Positions 17,768 through 27,647 of a stretch of DNA of 64,000 nt are shown here, one piece after another (the first letter of the stretch is position 1; each line of letters starts with the position of its first letter). A program made the translations under genes and the position numbers. The notes below the pieces were generated by a model. The model was not told the DNA's origin. It ran no database searches and saw only the letters and a list, made by a program, of their open reading frames with translations. This DNA comes from Paraburkholderia sp. (GTDB lineage: Bacteria > Pseudomonadota > Gammaproteobacteria > Burkholderiales > Burkholderiaceae). Location of the stretch: positions 124,001 through 188,000 of the forward strand of contig SCRN01000001.1 in the NCBI GenBank assembly GCA_004322045.1, read 5' to 3'.

Positions 17768-18435
17768 ATGAGTCTAACGACAACAGCCACCGCGAACACC
17801 GCAACGAGCAGAGCGAGCCAATGCCCTCCATGAAGGATGCGGTCCCCGAGCACCGAGAGGGCGATCGTGAGCGGAAGGATCCCAATTCCCGTTGCCCACA
17901 TGAAAGTCCAGAACGAAACCTCAGTCAGCGCGGCAATGTAGTTGATGAAATTGAACGCAATGACCGGCACCAGGCGGCTCAACAGGATAGCGACGCCGCC
18001 TTGATTGCGCGACCAGATTGCCAGGCGTTTCTGCTGCTTGGGCGACAACATCCGACGAACAAACGGACGTCCACAGAAGCGCACTGCTCCGAAGGCCGCA
18101 GCCGCGCCGACCATTGCGCCTGTCCACGTGATTGCGCCGCCCCAGACGGGGCCGTACACGACGCCGTTGGCAATGGCAAGAACCTCAGCCGGAAACGGCA
18201 AAAACGAGTGGATCGTCATCAATGCTATGGACAGCAGTACACCCCAGCTTCCGGTTGATCGAAAGAGCGCAACGACATGCTGCACTGTGGGTGCGATCGC
18301 CATCGCTGAGAATTGCGGCGATACGCGCCACACAACGAATCCTCCCCCAATAAACAGGCAGGCGAAAACAGCCCCCGCGATCATCTTTAATTCGAAGGGT
18401 CGTCCCCTGCCTGGCCCGCGGCTCCTCTTAATCAC
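17737..18435 (-). CDS. TVP38/TMEM64 family membrane protein
   Basis: 232 residues from a GTG at 18435; an ATG at 18384 is an alternative. VTT-domain features: IALMTIHSFLPFPAEVLAIA, then NGVVYGPVWGGAITWTGAMV, then GGVAILLSRLVPVIAFNFIN and FMWATGIGILPLTIALS. VTT/DedA-like proteins are inner-membrane proteins linked to lipid scrambling or ion homeostasis. It follows the small membrane protein by 43 bases and probably shares promoter P9. A fragment of a close paralogue is at 12.9 kb. Confidence 0.88.
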   Translation of the reverse strand: MIKRSRGPGRGRPFELKMIAGAVFACLFIGGGFVVWRVSPQFSAMAIAPTVQHVVALFRSTGSWGVLLSIALMTIHSFLPFPAEVLAIANGVVYGPVWGGAITWTGAMVGAAAAFGAVRFCGRPFVRRMLSPKQQKRLAIWSRNQGGVAILLSRLVPVIAFNFINYIAALTEVSFWTFMWATGIGILPLTIALSVLGDRILHGGHWLALLVAVFAVAVVVRLIQGRRPRDVG

Positions 18436-18478
18436 GCCAATATCGCCTGATGGAGGCGTCCGTTCCGTCTCGCCCGCA

Positions 18479-18778
18479 TCAGGCCGGCTTGCGACCCGTT
18501 GCCCTGGCCTCGTCGAAGGCTACGCCCCAGATCAGGCCGATCACGAAGTCCGTGATCCATCCGACGGACGGCGTCGATGCACCTACCCTCTTTGCAATCA
18601 TGTGGATCGGATCGCGTTGCGGCATTAGCCCTATCGCGTGCTTCGTCATCATCAGAATGGACTGCACCACTGTCGCCAGAACGCCTGCCGACAGACCATG
18701 CCCGATCTCGGGCCTGCCACTCAGAAGCAGATCATTCATATGCCATCGCGCAAAGAATCCAAACTCGAAGCCGGCCAT
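18479..18778 (-). CDS. Small membrane protein, YagU/DUF6789-like, possibly truncated
   Basis: 99 residues from the ATG at 18778, which has AAGGAGG 10 bases upstream; an earlier ATG at 18787 is too close to that site. Hydrophobic segments are HGLSAGVLATVVQSILMMTK and VGWITDFVIGLIWGVAF. The N-terminal region resembles YagU/DUF6789 proteins (GLMPQ...), which normally run to about 150 residues with a second half; here the protein ends after EARATGRKPA. A matching tail lies at 16.4 kb on the same strand. Confidence 0.6.
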   Translation of the reverse strand: MAGFEFGFFARWHMNDLLLSGRPEIGHGLSAGVLATVVQSILMMTKHAIGLMPQRDPIHMIAKRVGASTPSVGWITDFVIGLIWGVAFDEARATGRKPA

Positions 18779-18800
18779 TCGGTACATACCTCCTTTGTTG

Positions 18801-18825
18801 GACGGGTTCGCAGAGTGCGGTTTAC
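18801..18825 (-). promoter_or_regulatory. ECF-type promoter P9 upstream of small membrane protein-TVP38 operon
   Basis: Minus-strand TGTAAAC-N15-CGTCCAAC, about 23 bases before the start codon. Confidence 0.68.
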
Positions 18826-18913
18826 ATTTGTTTTTTTAGCTGCGCGGCGGGCCAAGCGCGCCTTGTTGCCCGTATCCAGGGGCGCCACGGCTCCAATGCC
18901 GCTCACGAACGGC

Positions 18914-19516
18914 CTATGGCCGCAGCCACCCTCTGCCTATCGGTCGAGCCAGCACCTTACGATACAAGGCAACAAGGGACCTCACGGAAGCAGGACCCCA
19001 CGCTCGCCAAAGCGGTGCGCTGAGAACGTAGGTCGTCCAGGCAATGACCGCGGCTCCAGCCATGTCAAATGGGAAATGCACGCCGACAAACACACGAGCC
19101 CATGCGACCACGACATCGACGACGAGGGCGAGCGTGCCGAGCAGTCGCTTCCCGTTGAAGAATAACGAAAACGACGTTGCGGAAAGCAGCGTTGCATGAT
19201 CACTCGGAAACGACGAATCAGGGGCATGCGCCAAGAATGTGTGGCCCAGCCCGATCGCGAATGGTCGAGGGTGGTACCAAGCCATGCCGATCAATTGGTT
19301 GATGCCAAGCGCCACAAAGCCAACGAAGGTTGCATGAACGGCGATTTCTCGCCGATTGTCTCCGCCGATCAGCCACATGCAGACAAGCATGATCGGAACA
19401 GCCCAGATCGCATAGTTGGCAATGAGCACACTCGCGACGATAAGCCAATGCGAAGTGGCCTGCGGGGCGTTGATATGAAGAAATATGGCTTGATTGAATG
19501 CCTCGATTGTTTCCAT
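18914..19516 (-). CDS. PAP2-family undecaprenyl-diphosphatase-like phosphatase
   Basis: 200 residues with several membrane helices. The PAP2 catalytic motifs are visible: WYHPRPF (motif 1), SSFPSDHAT (motif 2) and WARVFVGVHFPFDMAG (motif 3). The size and METIEAFNQAIFLHINAP start fit BcrC-type undecaprenyl-pyrophosphatases, which recycle the cell-wall lipid carrier at the outer face of the membrane. It follows the large fusion gene by about 110 bases and may be transcribed separately. Confidence 0.88.
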   Translation of the reverse strand: METIEAFNQAIFLHINAPQATSHWLIVASVLIANYAIWAVPIMLVCMWLIGGDNRREIAVHATFVGFVALGINQLIGMAWYHPRPFAIGLGHTFLAHAPDSSFPSDHATLLSATSFSLFFNGKRLLGTLALVVDVVVAWARVFVGVHFPFDMAGAAVIAWTTYVLSAPLWRAWGPASVRSLVALYRKVLARPIGRGWLRP

Positions 19517-19624
19517 TGCAGGTTTTTTGTCGTTAATTGCGAAAGTAAGTCAGTGCCAAGATGTCTGCGCGATTGCGCGGGAGGTTGCCGATCGAGACGA
19601 GCCAGGCACGCATGCACATCTGCC

Positions 19625-22600
19625 TTATCCACACGTGCCGTCTGGTACATGTTGCGGCGTCTGATTGCCCGACGCATCACGAAGTATCACGGTGCAGAGG
19701 AGCCACACACGCCCGTCCCAGTGCCGAAAAGCGGCGCTGGCCGAATCGTCCCGTGTAACGCCCTGTGTGCCGGTGAACTGCCTCGCGAACGCGGCGGCCG
19801 GCGCCGCGAAGTCCTCGTCGATCGACTGAACCGAGAACGACCACGCGAATCCTGTCGCGGGAAGTTCGCGCGTCACCGTACCTGTCCAGATCGGAACGGT
19901 ACCGTGCGTCGAGCCGGGTAGCACCAGTTCAGCGGCCGGCCAGAGCCGCAACACGAGCAGCGTGTCCCGCGCCCCGTCGGGAATGTGGACGAATGCCATC
20001 GCGGGAGCGGCGCCCAGGTGGAACTCAAGCGCAATGGCGGGCGCCGCCCACACGCCGCGCGATGCTGGCGCGGCCGGCCAAGCCAGGTTGCTGCGGGCTG
20101 CCTGCCACCCGTTCGCTTCCATCACCCGTTCGATCGTCCGCGCGGTGGCCGCCCACTGGACGCTGAACGGCTCGTCGATCCTGCCGACCACCGCAACGCG
20201 CCCGGGGGACAGCATCCGCCATGCGCCGCCTCGCCACTCGGCCGGCGTCACCCGCTCGATCCGCTCGACTGGGCGGTAAAGCGCGACGTCCGCCGCGTGC
20301 CGTCGCGCGATATGCAGCGACGCGCCGGCCAGCAGCGTCAACGCGATGAGCCCCATCAGCCGCTTTGCGCCGATCGGCTCGATCAGCTGAAGCGAATAGC
20401 CGATGGCGAGCACGGTAATCCAGGCGAGCCCGAAGCTCAGCCCCGCGGCGACGTCGGAGACCCAGTGCACCCCCAGGTAGAGCCGTGACGCGGCAATCAG
20501 CGAGACGGCAACCGCTGCGAAGAGCACGATGGCCGTTCGCAGCCGATGCCGCTGCCCCTCGCACAACAGGAACGCGAGGAATCCGTAGGTGACGATGGCG
20601 AGTGCCGCATGGCTGCTCGGGAACGAGAAGCTCTCGACCCCGCTCGCGAACGGATTTGGGCGGGCACGGTGAAGCGCGAGCTTCAGCAGCTTGACGATGA
20701 CCTCTGCGCCGCCGACCGCGGCGAGCCAGAAGATCGCGGCGCGCCAACGCCGATGCCAGACGAACCACGACAGGACGACGAGCACGATCGGCAACACGAC
20801 GGCGGCGTCGCCGAGCTCGGACATGGCAGTCATCCACGCATCGAACGGCGGTGTGCGAACGTGCTGCAGTGTGCTATAGACGATGAGGTCTGCCTGCATC
20901 AGCGGGTCTTTCGACAGCACGTCCTCCAGCACGCCGAGGAATAGCCACGCGCTGCCGGCGAACATCAGCACTGCTATGGGGATGAGCGTCTTATGTCGGC
21001 GCCACAGGGCCAGCAGTGCATGAACCGCTGACAGAGTCGGCGGTTCAGCGCAAGGCACAGGAGGTTCCTGGATGGCGTCGGAACGCGCCGTCACCCCACG
21101 CAGCGCGGAGCATGCCAATACGACCGTGCCGATCGCACCCAGCCAGATGCGCAGCGGCAGCAGTTCGAGCCTGAAGAAGGCCCGCAGCGGCGCCGCGCTC
21201 GATACAAGCGCAAAGGACACGGCCATCGCCGCTACGATGCCGACGCGCAGGCGGGTGAGCGGTCGCATCAGCAGCGCGACAATCCACAGCGCGATGCCGA
21301 GCAGCGTCACCATCGCCGCACTGCGGGCCTGTCCGAGCGTCCCGCCCAGGTAGGCGAGCGTGACGGAATAAGCGGCGAACGTCGCGATCGCGGCCAACCC
21401 GCCTGCCGGCACAGTGAAGCGCAGCACCCGCTCGACGAAGCCGCGACGCGCGCGCTCCGCGGTCGGCTCAAGCGAAAGGAAGAACGCCGGGATGCCGATG
21501 GTGAGCGACCCGATGAGCGTCAGGTGCCGCGGCAAGAACGGAAACGCGAGATCGGCGACGCCGACCGCGAACGCGAGCAGCATCACGTAGATGGTCTTGG
21601 TCACGAACAGGTTCGCCACCCGTTCGACGTTGCCGATCACGCGCCGGCCTTCGTTGACGATCGACGGCAGGCTCGCGAAGCGACTATCAGTCAGCACGGC
21701 CTGGGCCACTGCAGCCGCCGCGCCGCGGCCGCCTCCCATCGCGATGCCGATATCGGCTTCCTTGAGCGCGAGCAGGTCGTTCACGCCGTCGCCGATCATC
21801 GCGACCACGTGGCCGCGGGCGCGCAGCGCCGCCACCATTTCCGCCTTCTGGGTCGGCGAGACGCGGCCGAACACGGTCTCTCGCTCCATCACGTCGCCGA
21901 GCGGGCCGGCGCTTTCTGGAAGCGTGCGCGCGTCGATGCCGGCCCCGGCGCCGGCGATGCCCGCGCGCCGCGCGACTTGGGCGGCCGTATCCGGGTGATC
22001 TCCGGAAATCACCTTGAGCGACACGCCCTGTGCGGAAAAGTAAGCGACGCTCGACTGCGCATCGGCGCGGATGCGCTCCGCGAGCAGGACCAGCGCGACG
22101 GGTGTGAGCGCATCGGGCAGCCGGTCCGCCACGAGGGCCGAGTCAGAGCGTGCGAGCAGCAGCACCCTGCGGCCTTCGCACGCATGATCGGACACGGTCC
22201 GGCGCAGATCGTCCGTGGTAGCCGTCCCGCCGAGCAGGACATCCGGCGCGCCGAGCACCCACGTGCCATGCCCTGCAAACGACGCGCCCGCCCATTTTCT
22301 GGCCGACGAGAACGGGACGGCATGGGCTGCATGCCATGCAGGCGGCGAGCCGCAGCCGGCCGCAACCGCGCGCAGCGTCGCGTTCGGCGCGGGATCGCTC
22401 CGAACCAACGCAGCGAGCGCGTCATGGGCTGCCGGGTCGGCACCAAGCAGCTCCACACGCTCCATGGCGGGTTCTCCTTCCGTCAGCGTGCCGGTCTTGT
22501 CGAGACAGAGGACGTCCACGCGCGCGAGGGTCTCGATGGCGGGCAAGTGCTGCATCAGCGCGCCACGCTGCGCGAGCCGTACCGCGCCGATCGCGAGCGC

Positions 22601-23407
22601 CACGCTCGTTAGCAGGACGAGCCCCTCGGGCACCATGCCGGCGACCCCGCCCGCGGAATAGAGGAGCGCCTCGTTGAGCGATGCGCCGCGCAGCAACTGG
22701 GTCGCCACCATCAACGCCGACAGCGGCACGATCACCCAGCCGACGTAGCGCAGCATGCGATTGATACCGGCGCTCAGCTCCGACTGCGGCGCCACGAAAC
22801 GCCGTGCCTGCGCGGCGAGCTGATGGGCCCACGCTTCGCGGCCGATCCGCGTGGCCCGAACCCATCCCTGTCCGGCGACGACGAAGCTGCCCGACAGCAA
22901 CTCGGAGTCGGGCGCCTTGGTCTGCGGTTCCGATTCTCCTGTCAGCAGCGATTCATCGATCTCCAGCCCGTTCGCCGCGCACACGAGGCCATCGACGACA
23001 ATCTGGTCGCCCCGTTCGACAGCAATCAGGTCGTCCTTCACGATGTCGTCCAGCGGGATCTCGATCGTCTGCCCCGCGCGGCGCACGCGCGCGTGCGGCT
23101 GGTGCAGCAGCGCGAGCCGGTCGAGCTGACGTTTCGCCCGCCATTCCTGGACGATCCCAATGAGCGAGTTCGTGATCAGCACACCGCCGAAGAGCGCATC
23201 CTGCCAGGGGCCGACCGCGAGCACCACCGCGCACAGCGCGCCCAAAAGCGCGTTGAAGCGCGTGAACACATTGGCACGCACGATCTCGCCGAGACTGCGG
23301 CTCGTCTGCCGCCGAACGCGGTTGATCTCGCCGCGGCTCCGGCGCTCGGCCACCTCGGCGAGGCTTAGGCCGTCTGGAAGGTCCGCCATTGTCGGCTGCC
23401 CACTCAC
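19625..23407 (-). CDS. P-type cation ATPase fused to PAP2 phosphatase and LssY-C domain
   Basis: 1260 residues; GTG start at 23407 with GGGAG upstream (ATG at 23389 is an alternative). Residues about 1-770 are a P-type ATPase of the MgtA/CtpE-like group: actuator TGES (156), VPEGL (259), phosphorylation DKTGT (303), and hinge GDGVND (539). Residues about 790-1020 are a PAP2 phosphatase with LALHRARP, FSFPSSHA (930) and SRLYLGVHWVSDV (974). The remainder is an LssY-C-like domain (WRGGAWRMLSPGRV, GWQAARSNLAWP, HIPDGARD). In common PAP2-LssY proteins the N-terminal partner is DedA, so the ATPase partner is unusual. The frame is continuous with no sign of frameshift. It is the last gene of the efflux operon. 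The ion is unknown. Confidence 0.9.
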   Translation of the reverse strand: MSGQPTMADLPDGLSLAEVAERRSRGEINRVRRQTSRSLGEIVRANVFTRFNALLGALCAVVLAVGPWQDALFGGVLITNSLIGIVQEWRAKRQLDRLALLHQPHARVRRAGQTIEIPLDDIVKDDLIAVERGDQIVVDGLVCAANGLEIDESLLTGESEPQTKAPDSELLSGSFVVAGQGWVRATRIGREAWAHQLAAQARRFVAPQSELSAGINRMLRYVGWVIVPLSALMVATQLLRGASLNEALLYSAGGVAGMVPEGLVLLTSVALAIGAVRLAQRGALMQHLPAIETLARVDVLCLDKTGTLTEGEPAMERVELLGADPAAHDALAALVRSDPAPNATLRAVAAGCGSPPAWHAAHAVPFSSARKWAGASFAGHGTWVLGAPDVLLGGTATTDDLRRTVSDHACEGRRVLLLARSDSALVADRLPDALTPVALVLLAERIRADAQSSVAYFSAQGVSLKVISGDHPDTAAQVARRAGIAGAGAGIDARTLPESAGPLGDVMERETVFGRVSPTQKAEMVAALRARGHVVAMIGDGVNDLLALKEADIGIAMGGGRGAAAAVAQAVLTDSRFASLPSIVNEGRRVIGNVERVANLFVTKTIYVMLLAFAVGVADLAFPFLPRHLTLIGSLTIGIPAFFLSLEPTAERARRGFVERVLRFTVPAGGLAAIATFAAYSVTLAYLGGTLGQARSAAMVTLLGIALWIVALLMRPLTRLRVGIVAAMAVSFALVSSAAPLRAFFRLELLPLRIWLGAIGTVVLACSALRGVTARSDAIQEPPVPCAEPPTLSAVHALLALWRRHKTLIPIAVLMFAGSAWLFLGVLEDVLSKDPLMQADLIVYSTLQHVRTPPFDAWMTAMSELGDAAVVLPIVLVVLSWFVWHRRWRAAIFWLAAVGGAEVIVKLLKLALHRARPNPFASGVESFSFPSSHAALAIVTYGFLAFLLCEGQRHRLRTAIVLFAAVAVSLIAASRLYLGVHWVSDVAAGLSFGLAWITVLAIGYSLQLIEPIGAKRLMGLIALTLLAGASLHIARRHAADVALYRPVERIERVTPAEWRGGAWRMLSPGRVAVVGRIDEPFSVQWAATARTIERVMEANGWQAARSNLAWPAAPASRGVWAAPAIALEFHLGAAPAMAFVHIPDGARDTLLVLRLWPAAELVLPGSTHGTVPIWTGTVTRELPATGFAWSFSVQSIDEDFAAPAAAFARQFTGTQGVTRDDSASAAFRHWDGRVWLLCTVILRDASGNQTPQHVPDGTCG

Positions 23408-23427
23408 TGGCCGTCTCCCGTTGCGGC

Positions 23428-26400
23428 TTACGCCACCGCGGGCCCGGCTTCGGCCCGTTCGTCGCGCTCGAAGCGTCCATAGCGTAGCGCGAGCGTTGGC
23501 AGCACGATCAGATTGAGCGCGGTCGACGTGATCAGGCCGCCGAGGATGACGATCGCCATCGGCCCCTCGATTTCGTTACCCGGCGCGCCACTCGTCAAGG
23601 CGAGCGGAGCGAGCGCGAGCGCAGTGACGAGCGCGGTCATCAGGATCGGCACCAGCCGCTCCGATGCCCCACGCACTGCCGTATCCATGTCCCACGTCAA
23701 CCGGTCGACATGCACGAGGTGCTCGTAATGGCTGATCAGCATGATCGAGTTTCGCAGCGAGATGCCAAACAATGTGACGAAACCCACCATACCACCGAGC
23801 GACAGATTTGCCCCCGTCAGTACGACGCTCAGCACCCCGCCGACGAGTGCGAAGGGAAGATTGACCATGACGAGCAGCACGCCGCGGCGACTCTTCATCG
23901 CGAGGAACAGCAGCAATGCGATGCCGACCAGCGAAATACAGCCATACACGAGCAGGTCGCGCTGCGATTGAGCCCGCGCTTCGCTCTCGCCGCTGAAAAC
24001 AGCGTAGGTACCCGGCGACATCTTGATCTCGCGGTTCACGCGCGCCTGAGCTTCCTTCACGAAATCACTGGCCGGCCGGCTACCGAGATTGACCGACACT
24101 GTCTGGATGCGCTGGCCGCCGTCGTGCGTGATCTGATAGCGGCCTGCGACCTGACGGATCGTCGCAAGCGTGCTCAGCGGCACCGAGAATCCGTCGGCAT
24201 TGCGCACCATGAGCTTGCCGACATCGCCAATCGTATTGCGCTTCGCCGGATCGAGCACGACTGCCACGTCATAGGTACGGCTTCCCTCGTAGATCTGCGA
24301 TACGGTCACGCCTTCATATCCAGCCCGGATTGCATCGAGTACTTCGACGGGCCGCAAGCCCCAACGACTCAATGCATCCGGCTTGAGCTTCACGTCCAGC
24401 TCAGGTATGCCGGGCGGGGAATCCACCCGGACACTGGCGACGCCGTGGATCGTACCGATCAACTGGGCGATCTGCTGCGCCGTGCGATCGATGACGTCCA
24501 GATTGTCGCCGAACACCTTCACGACCACCGGGGCCGTCGTTCCCGAAATGGTCTCGTCGATACGCTCTTCGAGAAACGTGTTGACCGAGGTACTCAAGCC
24601 CGGGAAGCGCGCTAGCGCTTGGCGAATCCGATAGAGCGCCCAGTTTTGGCCCGACGCACCCATCGGCTTCAGATCGACCTCGAACTCGGAGAGCTGCACG
24701 CCGGTCGGATCGACCACTCCGTTCGCACGACCTGCGCGCTGCGCCACGAGGCGCACACCGGGCACCTGCATCAATGCCTTCGAGACCTGCGTGCCGATCC
24801 GTATCGATTCCGCGAGCGATGTCCCCGGTTCGAGCCCCATGTGGACGATGTAATGGCCTTCGCGCAGTTGCGGAATGAAATTCCCGCTCAGAAACGGCAG
24901 TAAAGCGAGTGCTGCGACACACATCAGCGCCACCGTGATCATGACCGCCTTGACATGCTGCTCGACCTTCGTCAGCAGGGCAATGTAACGCGTCTTCAGC
25001 CGCGCGATCAGGCGCGGCTCGTGCTCGGGCAAGGGCCCTTTCGCCAGCAGTGCGAGCGCCATCGCCGGCGTGAGCGTCAATGCAACGCCGAGCGAGGCCA
25101 AAACGGCCAACATATAGGCAACGCCGAGCGGCGCGAAGAGCCGTCCGCCTACTCCCGAGAGCGAGAGCACGGGCAGGAAGATCAGCATCACGATGAAGGT
25201 GGCGAACACGACCGCGCTTCGGACTTCAAGCGAAGCGCGCAAGACGACGCGAAATGCGGGAAGTGGCTGGGGCAGCTTGCGATTCTCGCGCAAGCGCCGA
25301 TAGATATTCTCGACGTCGATGATCGCATCGTCGACCACCTCGCCGAGCGCGATCGCGAGACCGCCGAGCGTCATCGTGTTCAGGCTCACGCCGAATTTGG
25401 TCAGCACGATGATCGCAACCAGCAGCGACAACGGGATTGCCACCGCGGAAATCACTGCGGTGCGCACATTGAGCAAGAACAGGAACAGCACTGCGATCAC
25501 GAGCACGGCGCCGACGATGAGTGCCGTACGCAGGTGCCCCACCGCTGCGTCGATGAAATTGGCGGGTCGGAAAACGTTCACGTTTACGTCGACGCCTTGC
25601 CGGGCGAGCGCCGGTTCGAGCCCAGTGAGTGCGTTTTCGATGTCGTGCGTGACGGCCAGTGTGTTGGTGCCATACTGGCTTTCCATCACCACCATCACGC
25701 CAGGCTTGCCCATGATCGAAGCCGCGCCGACCGGCGGCGCACTCCCCCAGGTCACGTCGGCGACGTCGCCAAGACGAACCGCCGCCCCATTGCTCGAGCG
25801 CAGCACGACGCCGGCCAGTTTCCCTGGTGTAGCGATCTGGCCATCGGCATTGACGGCGATGCGCTGGTTATTGTTCTCGATGAATCCGGCGCCGCGTACC
25901 CCCGTGGACTGACGGGCCGCGGCGATTACGTCCTGGATCGACAGTCCATAGCGCATCAGCTTCGCGGGGTCGACCTGAATCTGCATCTGGCGCGTGTCCC
26001 CACCGAACACGATGACATCGGCGACGCCGGGGACGCTCAACAACTGCGGCTTGACGGTCCATTGTGCGATGTCATAGAGGTCCGCAAGAGAGCGCATCTT
26101 CGACGTTAGGCCGATGATGCGCACGACGCTTGTCGTCGTGGTGAGCGGGAGAAGCTGCGGCGGCTTGACGCCTGCGGGCAGCGTGGCAGCGATCCCGTTG
26201 ATGCGCTCGGTGACGAGTTGCCGGACCTGCATCACGTTCGCGCTGTCATTGAAGACGAGCGTGGTCGCGGAGAGACCTTGCATTGACCTTGAACGCATTG
26301 ACTGCAGACCGACCATGCCACCGAGTGCGTTTTCGAGCGGCTGCGTGACGAGCGTCTCTACCTGCTCGCTCGTCATGCCGGGCGCTGCCGTCTGAACGAT

Positions 26401-26541
26401 GCTCATCGGCGGAGCGAATTCGGGAAAGACGTCGAGCTTGGCGCGCGTCAGCGCGTAGAGCCCGTAGCCGGCCGCGATGACGGCCAGCGCGTAGATGACG
26501 CCGCGAAAGCGCAGCGAAAATCGGATGATCGCATTGAGCAT
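23428..26541 (-). CDS. RND efflux pump, heavy-metal (CusA/CzcA-like) family
   Basis: 1037 residues. Inner-membrane proton/substrate antiporter of a tripartite pump. Features: N-terminal helix then DVFPEFAPPMSIVQTAAPGM as in HME-RND proteins, VTQPLENALGG, the helix 4 motif LGEVVDDAIIDVENIYRRL, and a second repeat half with GISLRNSIMLISHYEHL. The acidic residues of helix 4 are those used in proton transfer. The substrate metal cannot be told by eye. The adaptor lies 41 bases upstream in the same operon. Confidence 0.92.
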   Translation of the reverse strand: MLNAIIRFSLRFRGVIYALAVIAAGYGLYALTRAKLDVFPEFAPPMSIVQTAAPGMTSEQVETLVTQPLENALGGMVGLQSMRSRSMQGLSATTLVFNDSANVMQVRQLVTERINGIAATLPAGVKPPQLLPLTTTTSVVRIIGLTSKMRSLADLYDIAQWTVKPQLLSVPGVADVIVFGGDTRQMQIQVDPAKLMRYGLSIQDVIAAARQSTGVRGAGFIENNNQRIAVNADGQIATPGKLAGVVLRSSNGAAVRLGDVADVTWGSAPPVGAASIMGKPGVMVVMESQYGTNTLAVTHDIENALTGLEPALARQGVDVNVNVFRPANFIDAAVGHLRTALIVGAVLVIAVLFLFLLNVRTAVISAVAIPLSLLVAIIVLTKFGVSLNTMTLGGLAIALGEVVDDAIIDVENIYRRLRENRKLPQPLPAFRVVLRASLEVRSAVVFATFIVMLIFLPVLSLSGVGGRLFAPLGVAYMLAVLASLGVALTLTPAMALALLAKGPLPEHEPRLIARLKTRYIALLTKVEQHVKAVMITVALMCVAALALLPFLSGNFIPQLREGHYIVHMGLEPGTSLAESIRIGTQVSKALMQVPGVRLVAQRAGRANGVVDPTGVQLSEFEVDLKPMGASGQNWALYRIRQALARFPGLSTSVNTFLEERIDETISGTTAPVVVKVFGDNLDVIDRTAQQIAQLIGTIHGVASVRVDSPPGIPELDVKLKPDALSRWGLRPVEVLDAIRAGYEGVTVSQIYEGSRTYDVAVVLDPAKRNTIGDVGKLMVRNADGFSVPLSTLATIRQVAGRYQITHDGGQRIQTVSVNLGSRPASDFVKEAQARVNREIKMSPGTYAVFSGESEARAQSQRDLLVYGCISLVGIALLLFLAMKSRRGVLLVMVNLPFALVGGVLSVVLTGANLSLGGMVGFVTLFGISLRNSIMLISHYEHLVHVDRLTWDMDTAVRGASERLVPILMTALVTALALAPLALTSGAPGNEIEGPMAIVILGGLITSTALNLIVLPTLALRYGRFERDERAEAGPAVA

Positions 26542-26582
26542 GGGACGTGAGGTCGCGTTGAACTGGGCGGGTGGTGCGCGAG

Positions 26583-27647
26583 TCAGTCGTCACACTCGGG
26601 CGGGTCCTTGCAAGCCGTGGAGATGCCTTGCGGCTTCAGTTCCTGGGAGAGCAACAATTGCGCGCCTTGCGTCACGATCTGCTCGCCGGCGTGGAACCCG
26701 GACGTCACTGTGAAACCGTGGTCGCCCTCGTCGTCTGCGGGCACGTAGCGTCGCGTAAAGTGGTCGGGCGCGGTCCGCACGTAGGCCCATGCCTGACCGC
26801 CATACCACACCACCGCCCGCTCGGGGATCCGCAGTGCGGGGACGGATCGGCCCGACGTCGGCACCTGCGCGCTCGTGCGCAAACCCACCGGCAGCGCGTC
26901 CGCAGCGACATAGAGCCATGGGCTGCCCTGTACGGCGGGATCGGCGATTGGCGAAGCTGAAAGCTTCTGAGCCGGCACCGAGCGGCCGTCGGGCGTATCG
27001 ATTGCGATGCGCGCGGGTGGCACCATGCCGAAGTTGGCCGGCAATGTGACGCGCAGCACCACGGCCTGGCCCGATTGGATGCGCTGGAACAGCTTCGAGG
27101 CCGGTACCGCTGCGGCATTTGCAAGTGCGTCCCCGAACTGCTGCCGCATCGTGCCATCCAGCCCGTTTAGCGTGACTCGGGCAGATCTCAGTTTCGCGTC
27201 GTCGCCTTGCATCGTCGCCTGGGCCGCCTGTAGACTCTTCTGCGAAACATTGCGGTCGTCGGCGAACAGCGTGCGGTTGCTCTGGTACTGCGTACGCGAA
27301 CTAGCCGCCTGCGCGGTAAGCGTGTCAACGTCCGCACGCGCGCTGGCGAGGCGGTTGCGCAAATCGAAGAGTGGTTGCAGATCGATCACCGTGGCGTAGG
27401 CGCTGATGTCGGGCTGGCTGTCGATGGAAGCGAGCGACGCTACCTCGATGTGACTGGCGTGTTGTTCGTCGGCGCTGACGACCACAACCGTTTCACCATT
27501 GACCGTCTGTACGACGGGGAGCGGCGACGATTGCGCCGCCGTGGATGTCGCGGCGCCGGAGTCCCGGAACGTCTGATAGATGTACCAGCCCGCAACGCTG
27601 GCCAAGGCCAGCGAAACGACGGAGAGGAGGATCAGTCGGAGTTTCAT
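26583..27647 (-). CDS. RND periplasmic adaptor (membrane fusion protein)
   Basis: 354 residues. N-terminal membrane anchor (LILLSVVSLALASVAGWYIY), then a beta-barrel/lipoyl region (SAYATVIDLQPLF), a coiled-coil hairpin (RLASARADVDTLTAQAASSR to AAQATMQGDDAKLRSARV), and the C-terminal barrel with GFHAGEQIVTQGAQLLL. The start overlaps the outer-membrane gene by 4 bases. The C-terminus has a CKDPPECDD tail with two Cys and acidic residues that may bind metal. Confidence 0.9.
   Translation of the reverse strand: MKLRLILLSVVSLALASVAGWYIYQTFRDSGAATSTAAQSSPLPVVQTVNGETVVVVSADEQHASHIEVASLASIDSQPDISAYATVIDLQPLFDLRNRLASARADVDTLTAQAASSRTQYQSNRTLFADDRNVSQKSLQAAQATMQGDDAKLRSARVTLNGLDGTMRQQFGDALANAAAVPASKLFQRIQSGQAVVLRVTLPANFGMVPPARIAIDTPDGRSVPAQKLSASPIADPAVQGSPWLYVAADALPVGLRTSAQVPTSGRSVPALRIPERAVVWYGGQAWAYVRTAPDHFTRRYVPADDEGDHGFTVTSGFHAGEQIVTQGAQLLLSQELKPQGISTACKDPPECDD

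Noticed and set aside
20025..20837. Arg-rich minus frames within the ATPase-PAP2 gene
   Set aside because: Alternate-frame shadows of the 1260-residue gene.
24955..26109. 384-codon plus-strand frame opposite the RND pump
   Set aside because: Shadow frame; rich in His, Arg and Gln as expected for the complement of membrane protein codons.
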